Shown piece by piece: positions 36,170 through 48,750 of a stretch of DNA of 64,000 bases. The DNA is taken from positions 18,972,001 through 19,036,000 of the forward strand of contig OU612072.1 in NCBI GenBank assembly GCA_914767715.1. The letters are read 5' to 3'. Within the stretch, counting starts at the first letter, position 1. Each line of letters begins with the position of its first letter. This DNA is from Membranipora membranacea (Eukaryota > Bryozoa > Gymnolaemata > Cheilostomatida > Membraniporidae). The position numbers and the translations under genes were made by a program. The notes beneath the pieces were generated by a model. It was not told where the DNA came from, searched no databases, and saw only the letters and a list, made by a program, of their open reading frames with translations.

Positions 36170-39100
36170 CCTGTTCTATTTATCGTAGGATCTTGATATT
36201 CGGGATTTTGAATGAGGCCAATGAGGCCATCAACTGGTCAGAGTTTGAAAGAATTCCAATGCTATTTCAAATTTGAGCCTGCCGTTTGGCATGTTTTTTT
36301 ATGACAAAAGTGGCCAAGGTTAAAAAGGTTGCTGACGCCAAACAAAGAGGAGCAGTCCCGAACGGGTTTCAGTTTCAAAGTCAGCATGAAATTTCCTACG
36401 TTATAGAGCAGGTTAGAAGGAAATATATTTTTTAAACCGGCCGTAAATAAAACCAAGGGTCCCCCCTTTGTTACTTTTTAAAATTTTAAACTCACTCTAA
36501 TTCCTGTTCTATTTATCGGAGGATCTTGATATTCGGGATTTAGAATGAGGCCAATGACGCCATCAACTGGTCAGAGTTTAAAAGAATTCCAATTGCTATT
36601 TAAAATTTGAGCCTGCCTTTTGGCATGTTTTTTCATGACAAAAGTGGCCCAGGTTAAAAAGGTTGCTGACGCCAAACAAAGAGGAGCAGTCCCGAACGGG
36701 TTTCAGTGTGAATGTCAGCATAAAATTGCCTACGCTATAGAGCAGGTTAGAAGGATATCTATTTTTTAAACTGGCCGTAAAAAAAACCAAGGGTCCCCCC
36801 TTTATTACTTTTTTAAATTTTAACTCGCTCTAATTCCTGTTCTATTTATCCTAGGATCTTGATATTCGGGACTTAGAATGAGGCCAATGAGGCCATCAAC
36901 CGGTCAGAGTTTGAAAGAATTTTGATTGCTATTTCAAATTTGAGCCTGTCTTTTGGCATGTTTTTTTATGACAAAAGTGGCCCTCATTAAAAAGGTTGCT
37001 GACGCCAAACAAAGAGGAGCAGTCCCGAACGGGTTTCAGTTTCAAAGTCAGCATGAAATTGCCTACGTTATAGAGCAGGTTAGAGGGAAATCAATTTTTT
37101 AAACTGGCCGTAAAAAAACCAAGAGTCCCCCCTTTGTTACTTTTTTAAATTTTAAACTCGCTCTAATTCCTGTTCTATTTATCGTAGGATCTTGATATTT
37201 GGGACTTAGAATGAGGCCAATGAGGCCATCAACTGGTCAGAGTTTGAAAGAATTCCGATGGCTATTTCATATTTGAGCCTGCCGTTTGGCATGTTTTTTT
37301 ATGACAAAAGTGGCCCAGGTTAAAAAGGTTGCTGACGCCAAACAAAGAGGTGCAGTCCCGAACGGGTTTCAGTTTTAAAGTCAGCATGAAATTGCCTACG
37401 TTATAGAGCAGGTTAGAAGGAAATCTATTTTTTAAACTGGCCGTAAAAAAAACCAAGGGTCCCCCCTTTGTTACCTTTTTAAATTTTAAACTCGCTCTAA
37501 TTCCTGTTCTATTTATCGTAGGATCTTGATATTCGGGATTTAGAATGAGGCCAATGACGCCATCAACTGGTCAGAGTTTAAAAGAATTCCAATTGCTATT
37601 TAAAATTTGAGCCTGCCTTTTGGCATGTTTTTTCATGACAAAAGTGGCCCAGGTTAAAAAGGTTGCTGACGCCAAACAAAGAGGAGCAGTCCCGAACGGG
37701 TTTCAGTGTCAATGTCAGCATAAAATTGCCTACGCTATAGAGCAGGTTAGAAGGATATCTATTTTTTAAACTGGCCGTAAAAAAAACCAAGGGTCCCCCC
37801 TATGTTACTTTTTTAAATTTTAAACTCGCTCTAATTCCTGTTCTATTTATCCTAGGATCTTGATATTCGGGATTTTGAATGAGGCCAATGAGGCCATCAA
37901 CTGGTGAGAGTTTGAAAGAATTCCGATGGCTATTTCAAATTTGACCCTGCCGTTTAGCATGTTTTTTTATGACAAAAGTGGCCCAGGTTAAAAAGGTTGC
38001 TGACGCCAAACAAAGAGGAGCAGTCCCGAACGGGTTTCAGTTTCAAAGTCAGCATGAAATTGCCTACGTTATAGAGCAGGTTAGAAGGAAATCAATTTTT
38101 TAAACTGGCCGTAAAAAAACCAAGAGTCCCCCCTTTGTTACTTTTTTAAATTTTAAACTCGCTCTAATTCCTGTTCTATTTATCGTAGGATCTTGATATT
38201 TGGGACTTAGAATGAGGCCAATGAGGCCATCAACTGGTCAGAGTTTGAAAGAATTCCGATGGCTATTTCATATTTGAGCCTGCCGTTTGGCATGTTTTTT
38301 TATGACAAAAGTGGCCCAGGTTAAAAAGGTTGCTGACGCCAAACAAAGAGGTGCAGTCCCGAACGGGTTTCATTTTTAAAGTCAGCATGAAATTGCCTAC
38401 GTTATAGAGCAGGTTAGAAGGAAATCTATTTTTTAAACTGGCCGTAAAAAAAACCAAGGGTCCCCCCTTTGTTACCTTTTTAAATTTTAAACTCGCTCTA
38501 ATTCCTGTTCTATTTATCGTAGGATCTTGATATTCGGGATTTTGAATGAGGCCAATGAGGCCATCAACTGGTCAGAGTTTGAAAGAATTCCAATGCTATT
38601 TCAAATTTGAGCCTGCCGTTTGGCATGTTTTTTTATGACAAAAGTGGCCAAGGTTAAAAAGGTTGCTGACGCCAAAAAAAGAGGAGCAGTCCCGAACGGG
38701 TTTCAGTTTCAAAGTCAGCATGAAATTTCCTACGTTATAGAGCAGGTTAGAAGGAAATATATTTTTTAAACCGGCCGTAAATAAAACCAAGGGTCCCCCC
38801 TTTGTTACTTTTTAAAATTTTAAACTCACTCTAATTCCTGTTCTATTTATCGGAGGATCTTGATATTCGGGATTTAGAATGAGGCCAATGACGCCATCAA
38901 CTGGTCAGAGTTTAAAAGAATTCCAATTGCTATTTAAAATTTGAGCCTGCCTTTTGGCATGTTTTTTCATGACAAAAGTGGCCCAGGTTAAAAAGGTTGC
39001 TGACGCCAAACAAAGAGGAGCAGTCACGAACGGGTTTCAGTGTCAATGTCAGCATAAAATTGCCTACGCTATAGAGCAGGTTAGAAGGATATCTATTTTT

Positions 39101-41760
39101 TAAACTGGCCGTAAAAAAAACCAAGGGTCCCCCCTATGTTACTTTTTTAAATTTTAAACTCGCTCTAATTCCTGTTCTATTTATCCTAGGATCTTGATAT
39201 TCGGGATTTTGAATGAGGCCAATGAGGCCATCAACTGGTGAGAGTTTGAAAGAATTCCGATGGCTATTTCAAATTTGACCCTGCCGTTTAGCATGTTTTT
39301 TTATGACAAAAGTGGCCCAGGTTAAAAAGGTTGCTGACGCCAAACAAAGAGGAGCAGTCCCGAACGGGTTTCAGTTTCAAAGTCAGCATGAAATTGCCTA
39401 CGTTATAGAGCAGGTTAGAAGGAAATCAATTTGTTAAGCTGGCCGTAAAAAAAACCAAGGGTCCCCCCTTTGTTACTTTTTTAAATTTTAAACTCGCTCT
39501 AATTCCTGTTCTATTTATCCTAGGATCTTGATATTCGGGATTTTGAATGAGGCCAATGAGGCCATCAACTGGTCAGAGTTTGAAAGAATTCGAATTGCTA
39601 TTTCAAATTTGAGCCTGCCTTTTGGCATGTTTTTTCATGACAAAAGTGGCCCTCGTTAAAAAGGTTGCTGACGCCAAACAAAGAGGAGCAGTCCCGAACG
39701 GGTTTCAGTTTCAAAGTCAGCATGAAATTGCCTACGTTATAGAGCAGGTTAGAAGGAAATCTATTTTTTAAACTGGCCGTAAAAAAAACCAAGGGTCCCC
39801 CCTTTGTTACCTTTTTAAATTTTAAACTCGCTCTAATTCCTGTTCTATTTATCGTAGGATCTTGATATTCGGGATTTTGAATGAGGCCAATGAGGCCATC
39901 AACTGGTCAGAGTTTGAAAGAATTCCAATGCTATTTCAAATTTGAGCCTGCCGTTTGGCATGTTTTTTTATGACAAAAGTGGCCAAGGTTAAAAAGGTTG
40001 CTGACGCCAAAAAAAGAGGAGCAGTCCCGAACGGGTTTCAGTTTCAAAGTCAGCATGAAATTTCCTACGTTATAGAGCAGGTTAGAAGGAAATATATTTT
40101 TTAAACCGGCCGTAAATAAAACCAAGGGTCCCCCCTTTGTTACTTTTTAAAATTTTAAACTCACTCTAATTCCTGTTCTATTTATCGGAGGATCTTGATA
40201 TTCGGGATTTAGAATGAGGCCAATGACGCCATCAACTGGTCAGAGTTTAAAAGAATTCCAATTGCTATTTAAAATTTGAGCCTGCCTTTTGGCATGTTTT
40301 TTCATGACAAAAGTGGCCCAGGTTAAAAAGGTTGCTGACGCCAAACAAAGAGGAGCAGTCCCGAACGGGTTTCAGTGTGAATGTCAGCATAAAATTGCCT
40401 ACGCTATAGAGCAGGTTAGAAGGATATCTATTTTTTAAACTGGCCGTAAAAAAAACCAAGGGTCCCCCCTTTATTACTTTTTTAAATTTTAACTCGCTCT
40501 AATTCCTGTTCTATTTATCCTAGGATCTTGATATTCGGGACTTAGAATGAGGCCAATGAGGCCATCAACCGGTCAGAGTTTGAAAGAATTTTGATTGCTA
40601 TTTCAAATTTGAGCCTGTCTTTTGGCATGTTTTTTTATGACAAAAGTGGCCCTCATTAAAAAGGTTGCTGACGCCAAACAAAGAGGAGCAGTCCCGAACG
40701 GGTTTCAGTTTCAAAGTCAGCATGAAATTGCCTACGTTATAGAGCAGGTTAGAGGGAAATCAATTTTTTAAACTGGCCGTAAAAAAACCAAGAGTCCCCC
40801 CTTTGTTACTTTTTTAAATTTTAAACTCGCTCTAATTCCTGTTCTATTTATCGTAGGATCTTGATATTTGGGACTTAGAATGAGGCCAATGAGGCCATCA
40901 ACTGGTCAGAGTTTGAAAGAATTCCGATGGCTATTTCATATTTGAGCCTGCCGTTTGGCATGTTTTTTTATGACAAAAGTGGCCCAGGTTAAAAAGGTTG
41001 CTGACGCCAAACAAAGAGGTGCAGTCCCGAACGGGTTTCAGTTTTAAAGTCAGCATGAAATTGCCTACGTTATAGAGCAGGTTAGAAGGAAATCTATTTT
41101 TTAAACTGGCCGTAAAAAAAACCAAGGGTCCCCCCTTTGTTACCTTTTTAAATTTTAAACTCGCTCTAATTCCTGTTCTATTTATCGTAGGATCTTGATA
41201 TTCGGGATTTAGAATGAGGCCAATGACGCCATCAACTGGTCAGAGTTTAAAAGAATTCCAATTGCTATTTAAAATTTGAGCCTGCCTTTTGGCATGTTTT
41301 TTCATGACAAAAGTGGCCCAGGTTAAAAAGGTTGCTGACGCCAAACAAAGAGGAGCAGTCCCGAACGGGTTTCAGTGTCAATGTCAGCATAAAATTGCCT
41401 ACGCTATAGAGCAGGTTAGAAGGATATCTATTTTTTAAACTGGCCGTAAAAAAAACCAAGGGTCCCCCCTATGTTAATTTTTTAAATTTTAAACTCGCTC
41501 TAATTCCTGTTCTATTTATCCTAGGATCTTGATATTCGGGATTTTGAATGAGGCCAATGAGGCCATCAACTGGTGAGAGTTTGAAAGAATTCCGATGGCT
41601 ATTTCAAATTTGACCCTGCCGTTTAGCATGTTTTTTTATGACAAAAGTGGCCCAGGTTAAAAAGGTTGCTGACGCCAAACAAAGAGGAGCAGTCCCGAAC
41701 GGGTTTCAGTTTCAAAGTCAGCATGAAATTGCCTACGTTATAGAGCAGGTTAGAAGGAAA
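36170..41760 (+). repeat. 11-monomer-offset higher-order duplication (~3,669 bp)
   Basis: The segment 36,170-38,090 recurs at 39,840-41,760. Shared markers in order are: the GATTTAGAATG and ATGACGCC copy with CAGTGTGAATGTC and GGATATC; CTTTATTAC with TTTTAACTCG; AACCGGTCAG with GAATTTTGATTGC and CTGTCTTTTGG; GTTAGAGGG; ATATTTGGG with GAGGTGCAG and CAGTTTTAAAG; CAGTGTCAATGTC; CCCCCTATGTTA; and GGTGAGAG with TTTAGCATG. The copies separate at about 38.09 kb, where the first has AATTTTTTAAACTGG and the second AATTTGTTAAGCTGG. Confidence 0.8.
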
Positions 41761-42960
41761 TCAATTTGTTAAGCTGGCCGTAAAAAAAAACCAAGGGTCC
41801 CCCCTTTGTTACTTTTTTAAATTTTAAACTCACTCTAATTCCTGTTCTATTTATCGGAGGATCTTGATATTCGGGACTTAGAATGAGGCCAATGACGCCA
41901 TCAACTGGTCAGAGTTTGAAAGAATTCTAATTGCTATTTCATATTTAGGCCTGCCGTTTGGCATGTTTTTTTATGACAAAAGTGGCCAAGGTTAAAAAGG
42001 TTGCTGACGCCAAAAAAAGAGGAGCAGTCCCGAACGGGTTTCAGTTTCAAAGTCAGCATGAAATTTCCTACGTTATAGAGCAGGTTAGAAGGAAATATAT
42101 TTTTTAAACCGGCCGTAAATAAAACCAAGGGTCCCCCCTTTGTTACTTTTTAAAATTTTAAACTTACTCTAATTCCTGTTCTATTTATCGGAGGATCTTG
42201 ATATTCGGGATTTAGAATGAGGCCAATGACGCCATCAACTGGTCAGAGTTTAAAAGAATTCCAATTGCTATTTAAAATTTGAGCCTGCCTTTTGGCATGT
42301 TTTTTCATGACAAAAGTGGCCCAGGTTAAAAAGGTTGCTGACGCCAAACAAAGAGGAGCAGTCCCGAACGGGTTTCAGTGTCAATGTCAGCATAAAATTG
42401 CCTACGCTATAGAGCAGGTTAGAAGGATATCTATTTTTTAAACTGGCCGTAAAAAAAACCAAGGGTCCCCCCTTTATTACTTTTTTAAATTTTAACTCGC
42501 TCTAATTCCTGTTCTATTTATCCTAGGATCTTGATATTCGGGACTTAGAATGAGGCCAATGAGGCCATCAACCGGTCAGAGTTTGAAAGAATTCTGATTG
42601 CTATTTCAAATTTGAGCCTGCCTTTTGGCATGTTTTTTTATGACAAAAGTGGCCCTCATTAAAAAGGTTGCTGACGCCAAACAAAGAGGAGCAGTCCCGA
42701 ACGGGTTTCAGTTTCAAAGTCAGCATGAAATTGCCTACGTTATAGAGCAGGTTAGAGGGAAATCAATTTTTTAAACTGGCCGTAAAAAAACCAAGAGTCC
42801 CCCCTTTGTTACTTTTTTAAATTTTAAACTCGCTCTAATTCCTGTTCTATTTATCGTAGGATCTTGATATTTGGGACTTAGAATGAGGCCAATGAGGCCA
42901 TCAACTGGTCAGAGTTTGAAAGAATTCCGATGGCTATTTCATATTTGAGCCTGCCGTTTG
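39850..42960 (+). repeat. Long-range duplication, copy 1 (partner 52,854-55,966)
   Basis: About 3.1 kb (over nine monomers) recurs 13,004-13,006 bp downstream with the same order of monomer types. These include the CAGTGTGAATGTC type, the GAATTTTGATTGC type, the CAGTTTTAAAG type, two CAGTGTCAATGTC types, the GGTGAGAG type with AATTTGTTAAGC, the CATATTTAGGCC type and the AAACTTACTC link. Visible differences are few: TATGTTAATTTTTT here against TATGTTACTTTTTT in the partner, TTTAAAATTTG at about 42,272 against TTTATAATTTG, CTGTCTTTTGG against CTGCCTTTTGG, and A-tract lengths. Confidence 0.8.
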
Positions 42961-42974
42961 GCATGTTTTTTTAT

Positions 42975-44487
42975 GACAAAAGTGGCCCAGGTTAAAAAGG
43001 TTGCTGACGCCAAACAAAGAGGAGCAGTCCCGAACGGGTTTCAGTTTCAAAGTCAGCATGAAATTGCCTACGTTATAGAGCAGGTTAGAAGGAAATCAAT
43101 TTGTTAAGCTGGCCGTAAAAAAAACCAAGGGTCCCCCCTTTGTTACTTTTTTAAATTTTAAACTCGCTCTAATTCCTGTTCTATTTATCCTAGGATCTTG
43201 ATATTCGGGATTTTGAATGAGGCCAATGAGGCCATCAACTGGTCAGAGTTTGAAAGAATTCGAATTGCTATTTCAAATTTGAGCCTGCCTTTTGGCATGT
43301 TTTTTCATGACAAAAGTGGCCCTCGTTAAAAAGGTTGCTGACGCCAAACAAAGAGGAGCAGTCCCGAACGGGTTTCAGTTTCAAAGTCAGCATGAAATTG
43401 CCTACGTTATAGAGCAGGTTAGAAGGAAATCAATTTTTTAAGCTGGCCGTAAAAAAAACCAAGGGTCCCCCCTTTGTTACTTTTTTTAATTTTAAACTCG
43501 CTCTAATTCCTGTTCTATTTATCCTAGGATCTTGATATTCGGGACTTAGAATGAGGCCATCAACTGGTCAGAGTTTGAAAGAATTCCGATGGCTATTTCA
43601 AATTTGAGCCTGCCTTTTGGCATGTTTTTTTATGACAAAAGTGGCCCTCATTAAAAAGGTTGCTGACGCCAAACAAAGAGGAGCAGTCCCGAACGGGTTT
43701 CAGTTTCAAAGTCAGCATGAAATTGCCTACGTTATAGAGCAGGTTAGAGGGAAATCAATTTTTTAAACTGGCCGTAAAAAAACCAAGAGTCCCCCCTTTG
43801 TTACTTTTTTAAATTTTAAACTCGCTCTAATTCCTGTTCTATTTATCGTAGGATCTTGATATTTGGGACTTAGAATGAGGCCAATGAGGCCATCAACTGG
43901 TCAGAGTTTGAAAGAATTCCGATGGCTATTTCATATTTGAGCCTGCCGTTTGGCATGTTCTTTTATGACAAGAGTGGCCCAGGTTAAAAAGGTTGCTGAC
44001 GCCAAACAAAGAGGTGCAGTCCCGAACGGGTTTCATTTTTAAAGTCAGCATGAAATTGCCTACGTTATAGAGCAGGTTAGAAGGAAATCTATTTTTTAAA
44101 CTGGCCGTAAAAAAAACCAAGGGTCCCCCCTTTGTTACCTTTTTAAATTTTAAACTCGCTCTAATTCCTGTTCTATTTATCGTAGGATCTTGATATTCGG
44201 GATTTTGAATAAGGCCAATGAGGCCATCAACTGGTCAGAGTTTGAAAGAATTCCAATGCTATTTCAAATTTGAGCCTGCCGTTTGGCATGTTTTTTTATG
44301 ACAAAAGTGGCCAAGGTTAAAAAGGTTGCTGACGCCAAAAAAAGAGGAGCAGTCCCGAACGGGTTTCAGTTTCAAAGTCAGCATGAAATTTCCTACGTTA
44401 TAGAGCAGGTTAGAAGGAAATATATTTTTTAAACCGGCCGTAAATAAAACCAAGGGTCCCCCCTTTGTTACTTTTTAAAACTTTAAA
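42975..44487 (+). repeat. Long-range duplication (partner ~56,983-58,495)
   Basis: At an offset of 14,008 bp this block shares the AATTTGTTAAGC copy, GAATTCGAATTGC, the 9-bp-deleted monomer, the CTCATT and GTTAGAGGG copy, the ATATTTGGG copy with GACAAGAGTGG and CATTTTTAAAG, and the CAAGG copy with GAAATTTCC. It differs by TTCTTTTATGAC and GAATAAGGCC, seen only here. It joins directly to a CTCACTC/ATCGGAGGAT link, whereas the partner has one extra CAAGG monomer first. Confidence 0.75.
43551..43559 (+). repeat. 9-bp doublet reduced to a single copy
   Basis: Most monomers have ATGAGGCCA twice in tandem before TCAACTGG; this one has it once, as expected for slippage or exchange between the two copies. 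The unit also carries CTTTTTTTAATTT upstream, a variant shared with the other four deleted monomers. Confidence 0.85.
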
Positions 44488-45799
44488 CTCACTCTAATTC
44501 CTGTTCTATTTATCGGAGGATCTTGATATTCGGGATTTAGAATGAGGCCAATGACGCCATCAACTGGTCAGAGTTTGAAAGAATTCCAATTGCTATTTCA
44601 AATTTGAGCCTGCCGTTTGGCATGTTTTTTCATGACAAAAGTGGCCCAGGTTAAAAAGGTTGCTGACGCCAAACAAAGAGGGGCAGTCCCGAACGGGTTT
44701 CAGTCTCAAAGGCGGCATGAAATTGCTTACGTTATAGAGCAGGTTAGAAGGAAATCTATTTTTTAAACTGGCCGTAAAAAAAACCAAGGGTCCCCCCTTT
44801 GTTACTTTTTTAAATTTTAAACTCGCTCTAATTCCTGTTCTAATTATCGTAGGATCTTGATATTCGGGACTTAGAATGAGGCCAATGAGGCTATCAACTG
44901 GTCAGAGTTTGAAAGAATTCCGATTGCTATTTCAAATTTGAGCCTGCCGTTTGGCATGTTTTTTTATGACAAAAATGGCCAAGGATAAAAAGGTTGCTGA
45001 AGCCAAAAAAGACGAGCAGTCCCGAACGGGTTTCAGTTTCAAAGTCAGCATGAAATTGCCTACGTTATAGAGCAGGTTAGAAGGAAATCTATTTTCTAAA
45101 CTGGCCGTAAAAAAAACCAAGGGTCCTCCCTTTGTTACTTTTTTAAATTTTAAACTCGCTCTAATTCCTGTTCTATTTATCCTAGAATCTTGATATTCGG
45201 GACTTAGAATGAAGCCAATGAGGCCATCAACTGGTCAGAGTTTGAAAGAATTCCGATTGCTATTTCAAATTTGAGCCTGCCTTTTGGCATGTTTTTTCAT
45301 GACAAAAGTGGCCCTCGTTAAAAAGGTTGCTGACGCCAAACAAAGAGGAGCAGTCCCGAACGGGTTTCAGTTTCAAAGTCAGCATGAAATTGCCTACGTT
45401 ATAGAGCAGGTTAGAAGGAAATCAATTTTTTAAGCTGGCCGTAAAAAAAACCAAGGGTCCCCCCTTTGTTACTTTTTTAAATTTTAAACTCGCTCTAATT
45501 CCTGTTCTATTTATCGTAGGATCTTGATATTCGGGATTTTGAATGAGGCCAATGAGGCCATCAACTGGTCAGAGTTTGAAAGAATTCCAATTGCTATTTC
45601 AAATTTGAGCCTGCCTTTTGGCATGTTTTTTCATGACAAAAGTGGCCCTCGTTAAAAAGGTTGCTGACGCCAAACAAAGAGGGGCAGTCCCGAACGGGTT
45701 TCGGTTTCAAAGTCAGCATGAAATTGCCTACGTTATAGAGCAGGTTAGAAGGAAATCTATTTTTTAAACTGGCCGTAAAAAAAACCAAGGGTCCCCCCT

Positions 45800-48750
45800 T
45801 TGTTACTTTTTTAAATTTTAACTCGCTCTAATTCCTGTTCTATTTATCCTAGGATCTTGATATTCGGGACTTAGAATGAGGCCAATGAGGCCATCAACTG
45901 GTCAGAGTTTAAAAGAATTCCGATTGCTATTTCAAATTTGAGCCTGCATTTTGGCATGTTTTTTCATGACAAAAGTGGCCCTCTTTAAAAAGGTTGCTGA
46001 CGCCAAACAAAGAGGAGCAGTCCCGAACGGGTTTCAGTTTCAAAGTCAGCATGAAATTGCCTACGTTATAGAGCAGGTTAGAAGGAAATCTATTCTTTAA
46101 ACTGGCCGTAAAAAAACCAAGGGTCCCCCCTTTGTTACTTTTTTAAATTTTAAACTCGCTCTAATTCCTGTTCTATTTATCCTAGAATCTTGATATTCGG
46201 GACTTAGAATGATGCCAATGAGGCCATCAACTGGTCAGAGTTTGAAAGAATTCCGATGGCTATTTCAAATTTGAGCCTGCCGTTTAGCATGTTTTTTTAT
46301 GACAAAAGTGGCCCAGGTTAAAAAGGTTGCTGACGCCAAACAAAGAGGAGCGGTCCCGAACGGGTTTCAGTTTCAAAGTCAGCATGAAATTGCCTGCGTT
46401 ATAGAGCAGGTTAGAAGGAAATCAATTTTTTAAGCTGGGCGTAAAAAAAACCAAGTGTCCCCCCTTTGTTACTTTTTTAAATTTTAAACTCGCTCTAATT
46501 CCTGTTCTATTTATCCTAGGATCTTGATATTCGGGATTTTGAATGAGGCCAATGAGGCCATCAACTGGTCAGAGTTTGAAAGAATTCCAATTGCTATTTC
46601 AAATTTGAGCCTGCCTTTTAGCATGTTTTTTCATGACAAAAGTGGCCCTCGTTAAAAAGGTTGCTGACGCCAAACAAAGAGGAGCAGTCCCGAACGGGTT
46701 TCAGTTTCAAAGTCAGCATGAAATTGCCTACGTTATAGAGCAGGTTAGAAGGAAATCAATTTTTTAAGCTGGCCGTAAAAAAAAACCAAGGGTCCCCCCT
46801 TTGTTACTTTTTTAAATTTTAAACTCGCTCTAATTCCTGTTCTATTTATCGTAGGATCTTGATATTCGGGACTTAGAATGAGGCCAATGAGGCCATCAAC
46901 TGGTCAGAGTTTGAAAGAATTCCAATTGCTATTTCAAATTTGAGCCTTCCTTTTGGCATGTTTTTTCATGACAAAAGTGGCCCAGGTTAAAAAGGTTGCT
47001 GACGCCAAACAAAGAGGAGCTGTCCCGAACGGGTTTCAGTTTCAAAGTCAGCATGAAATTGCCTACGTTATAGAGCAGGTTAGAGGGAAATCAATTTTTT
47101 AAACTGGCCGTAAAAAAACCAAGAGTCCCCCCTTTGTTACTTTTTTAAATTTTTAACACGCTCTAATTCCTGTTCTATTTATCGTAGGATCTTGATATTC
47201 GGGACTTAGAATGAGGCCAATGAGGCCATCAACTGGTCAGAGTTTGAAAGAATTCGAATTGCTATTTCAAATTTGAGCCTGCCTTTTGGCATGTTTTTTC
47301 ATGACAAAAGTGGCCCTCGTTAAAAAGGTTGCTGACGCCAAACAAAGAGGAGCAGTCCCGAACGGGTTTCAGTTTCAAAGTCAGCATGAAATTGCCTACG
47401 TTAAAGAGCAGGTTAGAAGGAAATCAATTTTTTAAGCTGGCCGTAAAAAAAACCAAGGGTCCCCCCTTTGTTACTTTTTTAAATTTTAACTCGCTCTAAT
47501 TCCTGTTCTATTTATCCTAGGATCTTGATATTCTGGACTTAGAATGAGGCCAATGAGGCCATCAACTGGTCAGAGTTTAAAAGAATTCCGATTGCTATTT
47601 CAAATTTGAGCCTGCATTTTGGCATGTTTTTTCATGACAAAAGTGGCCCTCTTTAAAAAGGTTGCTGACGCCAAACAAAGAGGAGCAGTCCCGAACGGGT
47701 TTCAGTTTCAAAGTCAGCATGAAATTGCCTACGTTATAGAGCAGGTTAGAAGGAAATCTATTCTTTAAACTGGCCGTAAAAAAACCAAGGGTCCCCCCTT
47801 TGTTACTTTTTTAAATTTTAAACTCGCTCTAATTCCTGTTCTATTTATCCTAGGATCTTGATATTCGGGACTTAGAATGATGCCAATGAGGCCATCAACT
47901 GGTCAGAGTTTGAAAGAATTCCGATGGCTATTTCAAATTTGAGCCTGCCGTTTAGCATGTTTTTTTATGACAAAAGTGGCCCAGGTTAAAAAGGTTGCTG
48001 ACGCCAAACAAAGAGGAGCGGTCCCGAACGGGTTTCAGTTTCAAAGTCAGCATGAAATTGCCTACGTTATAGAGCAGGTTAGAAGGAATTCAATTTTTTA
48101 AGCTGGGCGTAAAAAAAACCAAGTGTCCCCCCTTTGTTACTTTTTTAAATTTTAAACTCGCTCTAATTCCTGTTCTATTTATCCTAGGATCTTGATATTT
48201 GGGATTTTGAATGAGGCCAATGAGGCCATCAACTGGTCAGAGTTTGAAAGAATTCCAATTGCTATTTCAAATTTGAGCCTGCCTTTTAGCATGTTTTTTC
48301 ATGACAAAAGTGGCCCTCGTTAAAAAGGTTGCTGACGCCAAACAAAGAGGAGCAGTCCCGAACGGGTTTCAGTTTCAAAGTCAGCATGAAATTGCCTACG
48401 TTATAGAGCAGGTTAGAAGGAAATCAATTTTTTAAGCTGGCCGTAAAAAAAACCAAGGGTCCCCCCTTTGTTACTTTTTTAAATTTTAAACTCGCTCTAA
48501 TTCCTGTTCTATTTATCGTAGGATCTTGATATTCGGGACTTAGAATGAGGCCAATGAGGCCATCAACTGGTCAGAGTTTGAAAGAATTCCAATTGCTATT
48601 TCAAATTTGAGCCTTCCTTTTGGCATGTTTTTTCATGACAAAAGTGGCCCAGGTTAAAAAGGTTGCTGACGCCAAACAAAGAGGAGCTGTCCCGAACGGG
48701 TTTCAGTTTCAAAGTCAGCATGAAATTGCCTACGTTATAGAGCAGGTTAG
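45800..48750 (+). repeat. 5-monomer tandem duplication (1,668 bp)
   Basis: About 45,800-47,080 recurs at about 47,470-48,750. Markers are CTGCATTTTGG (45,947 and 47,615 regions), CCTCTTTAAAAAGG, TCTATTCTTTAAACTGG, GATGCCAATGAGG, GAGCGGTCCC, AGCTGGGCGTAAA with CCAAGTGTCC, CTTTTAGCATG, GAGCCTTCCTTTTGG and GAGCTGTCCC. The additional monomer at 47.09-47.46 kb, with TTTTTAACACGC, GAATTCGAATTGC and GTTAAAGAGC, recurs about 2,003 bp on at 49.09-49.46 kb. Confidence 0.8.
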
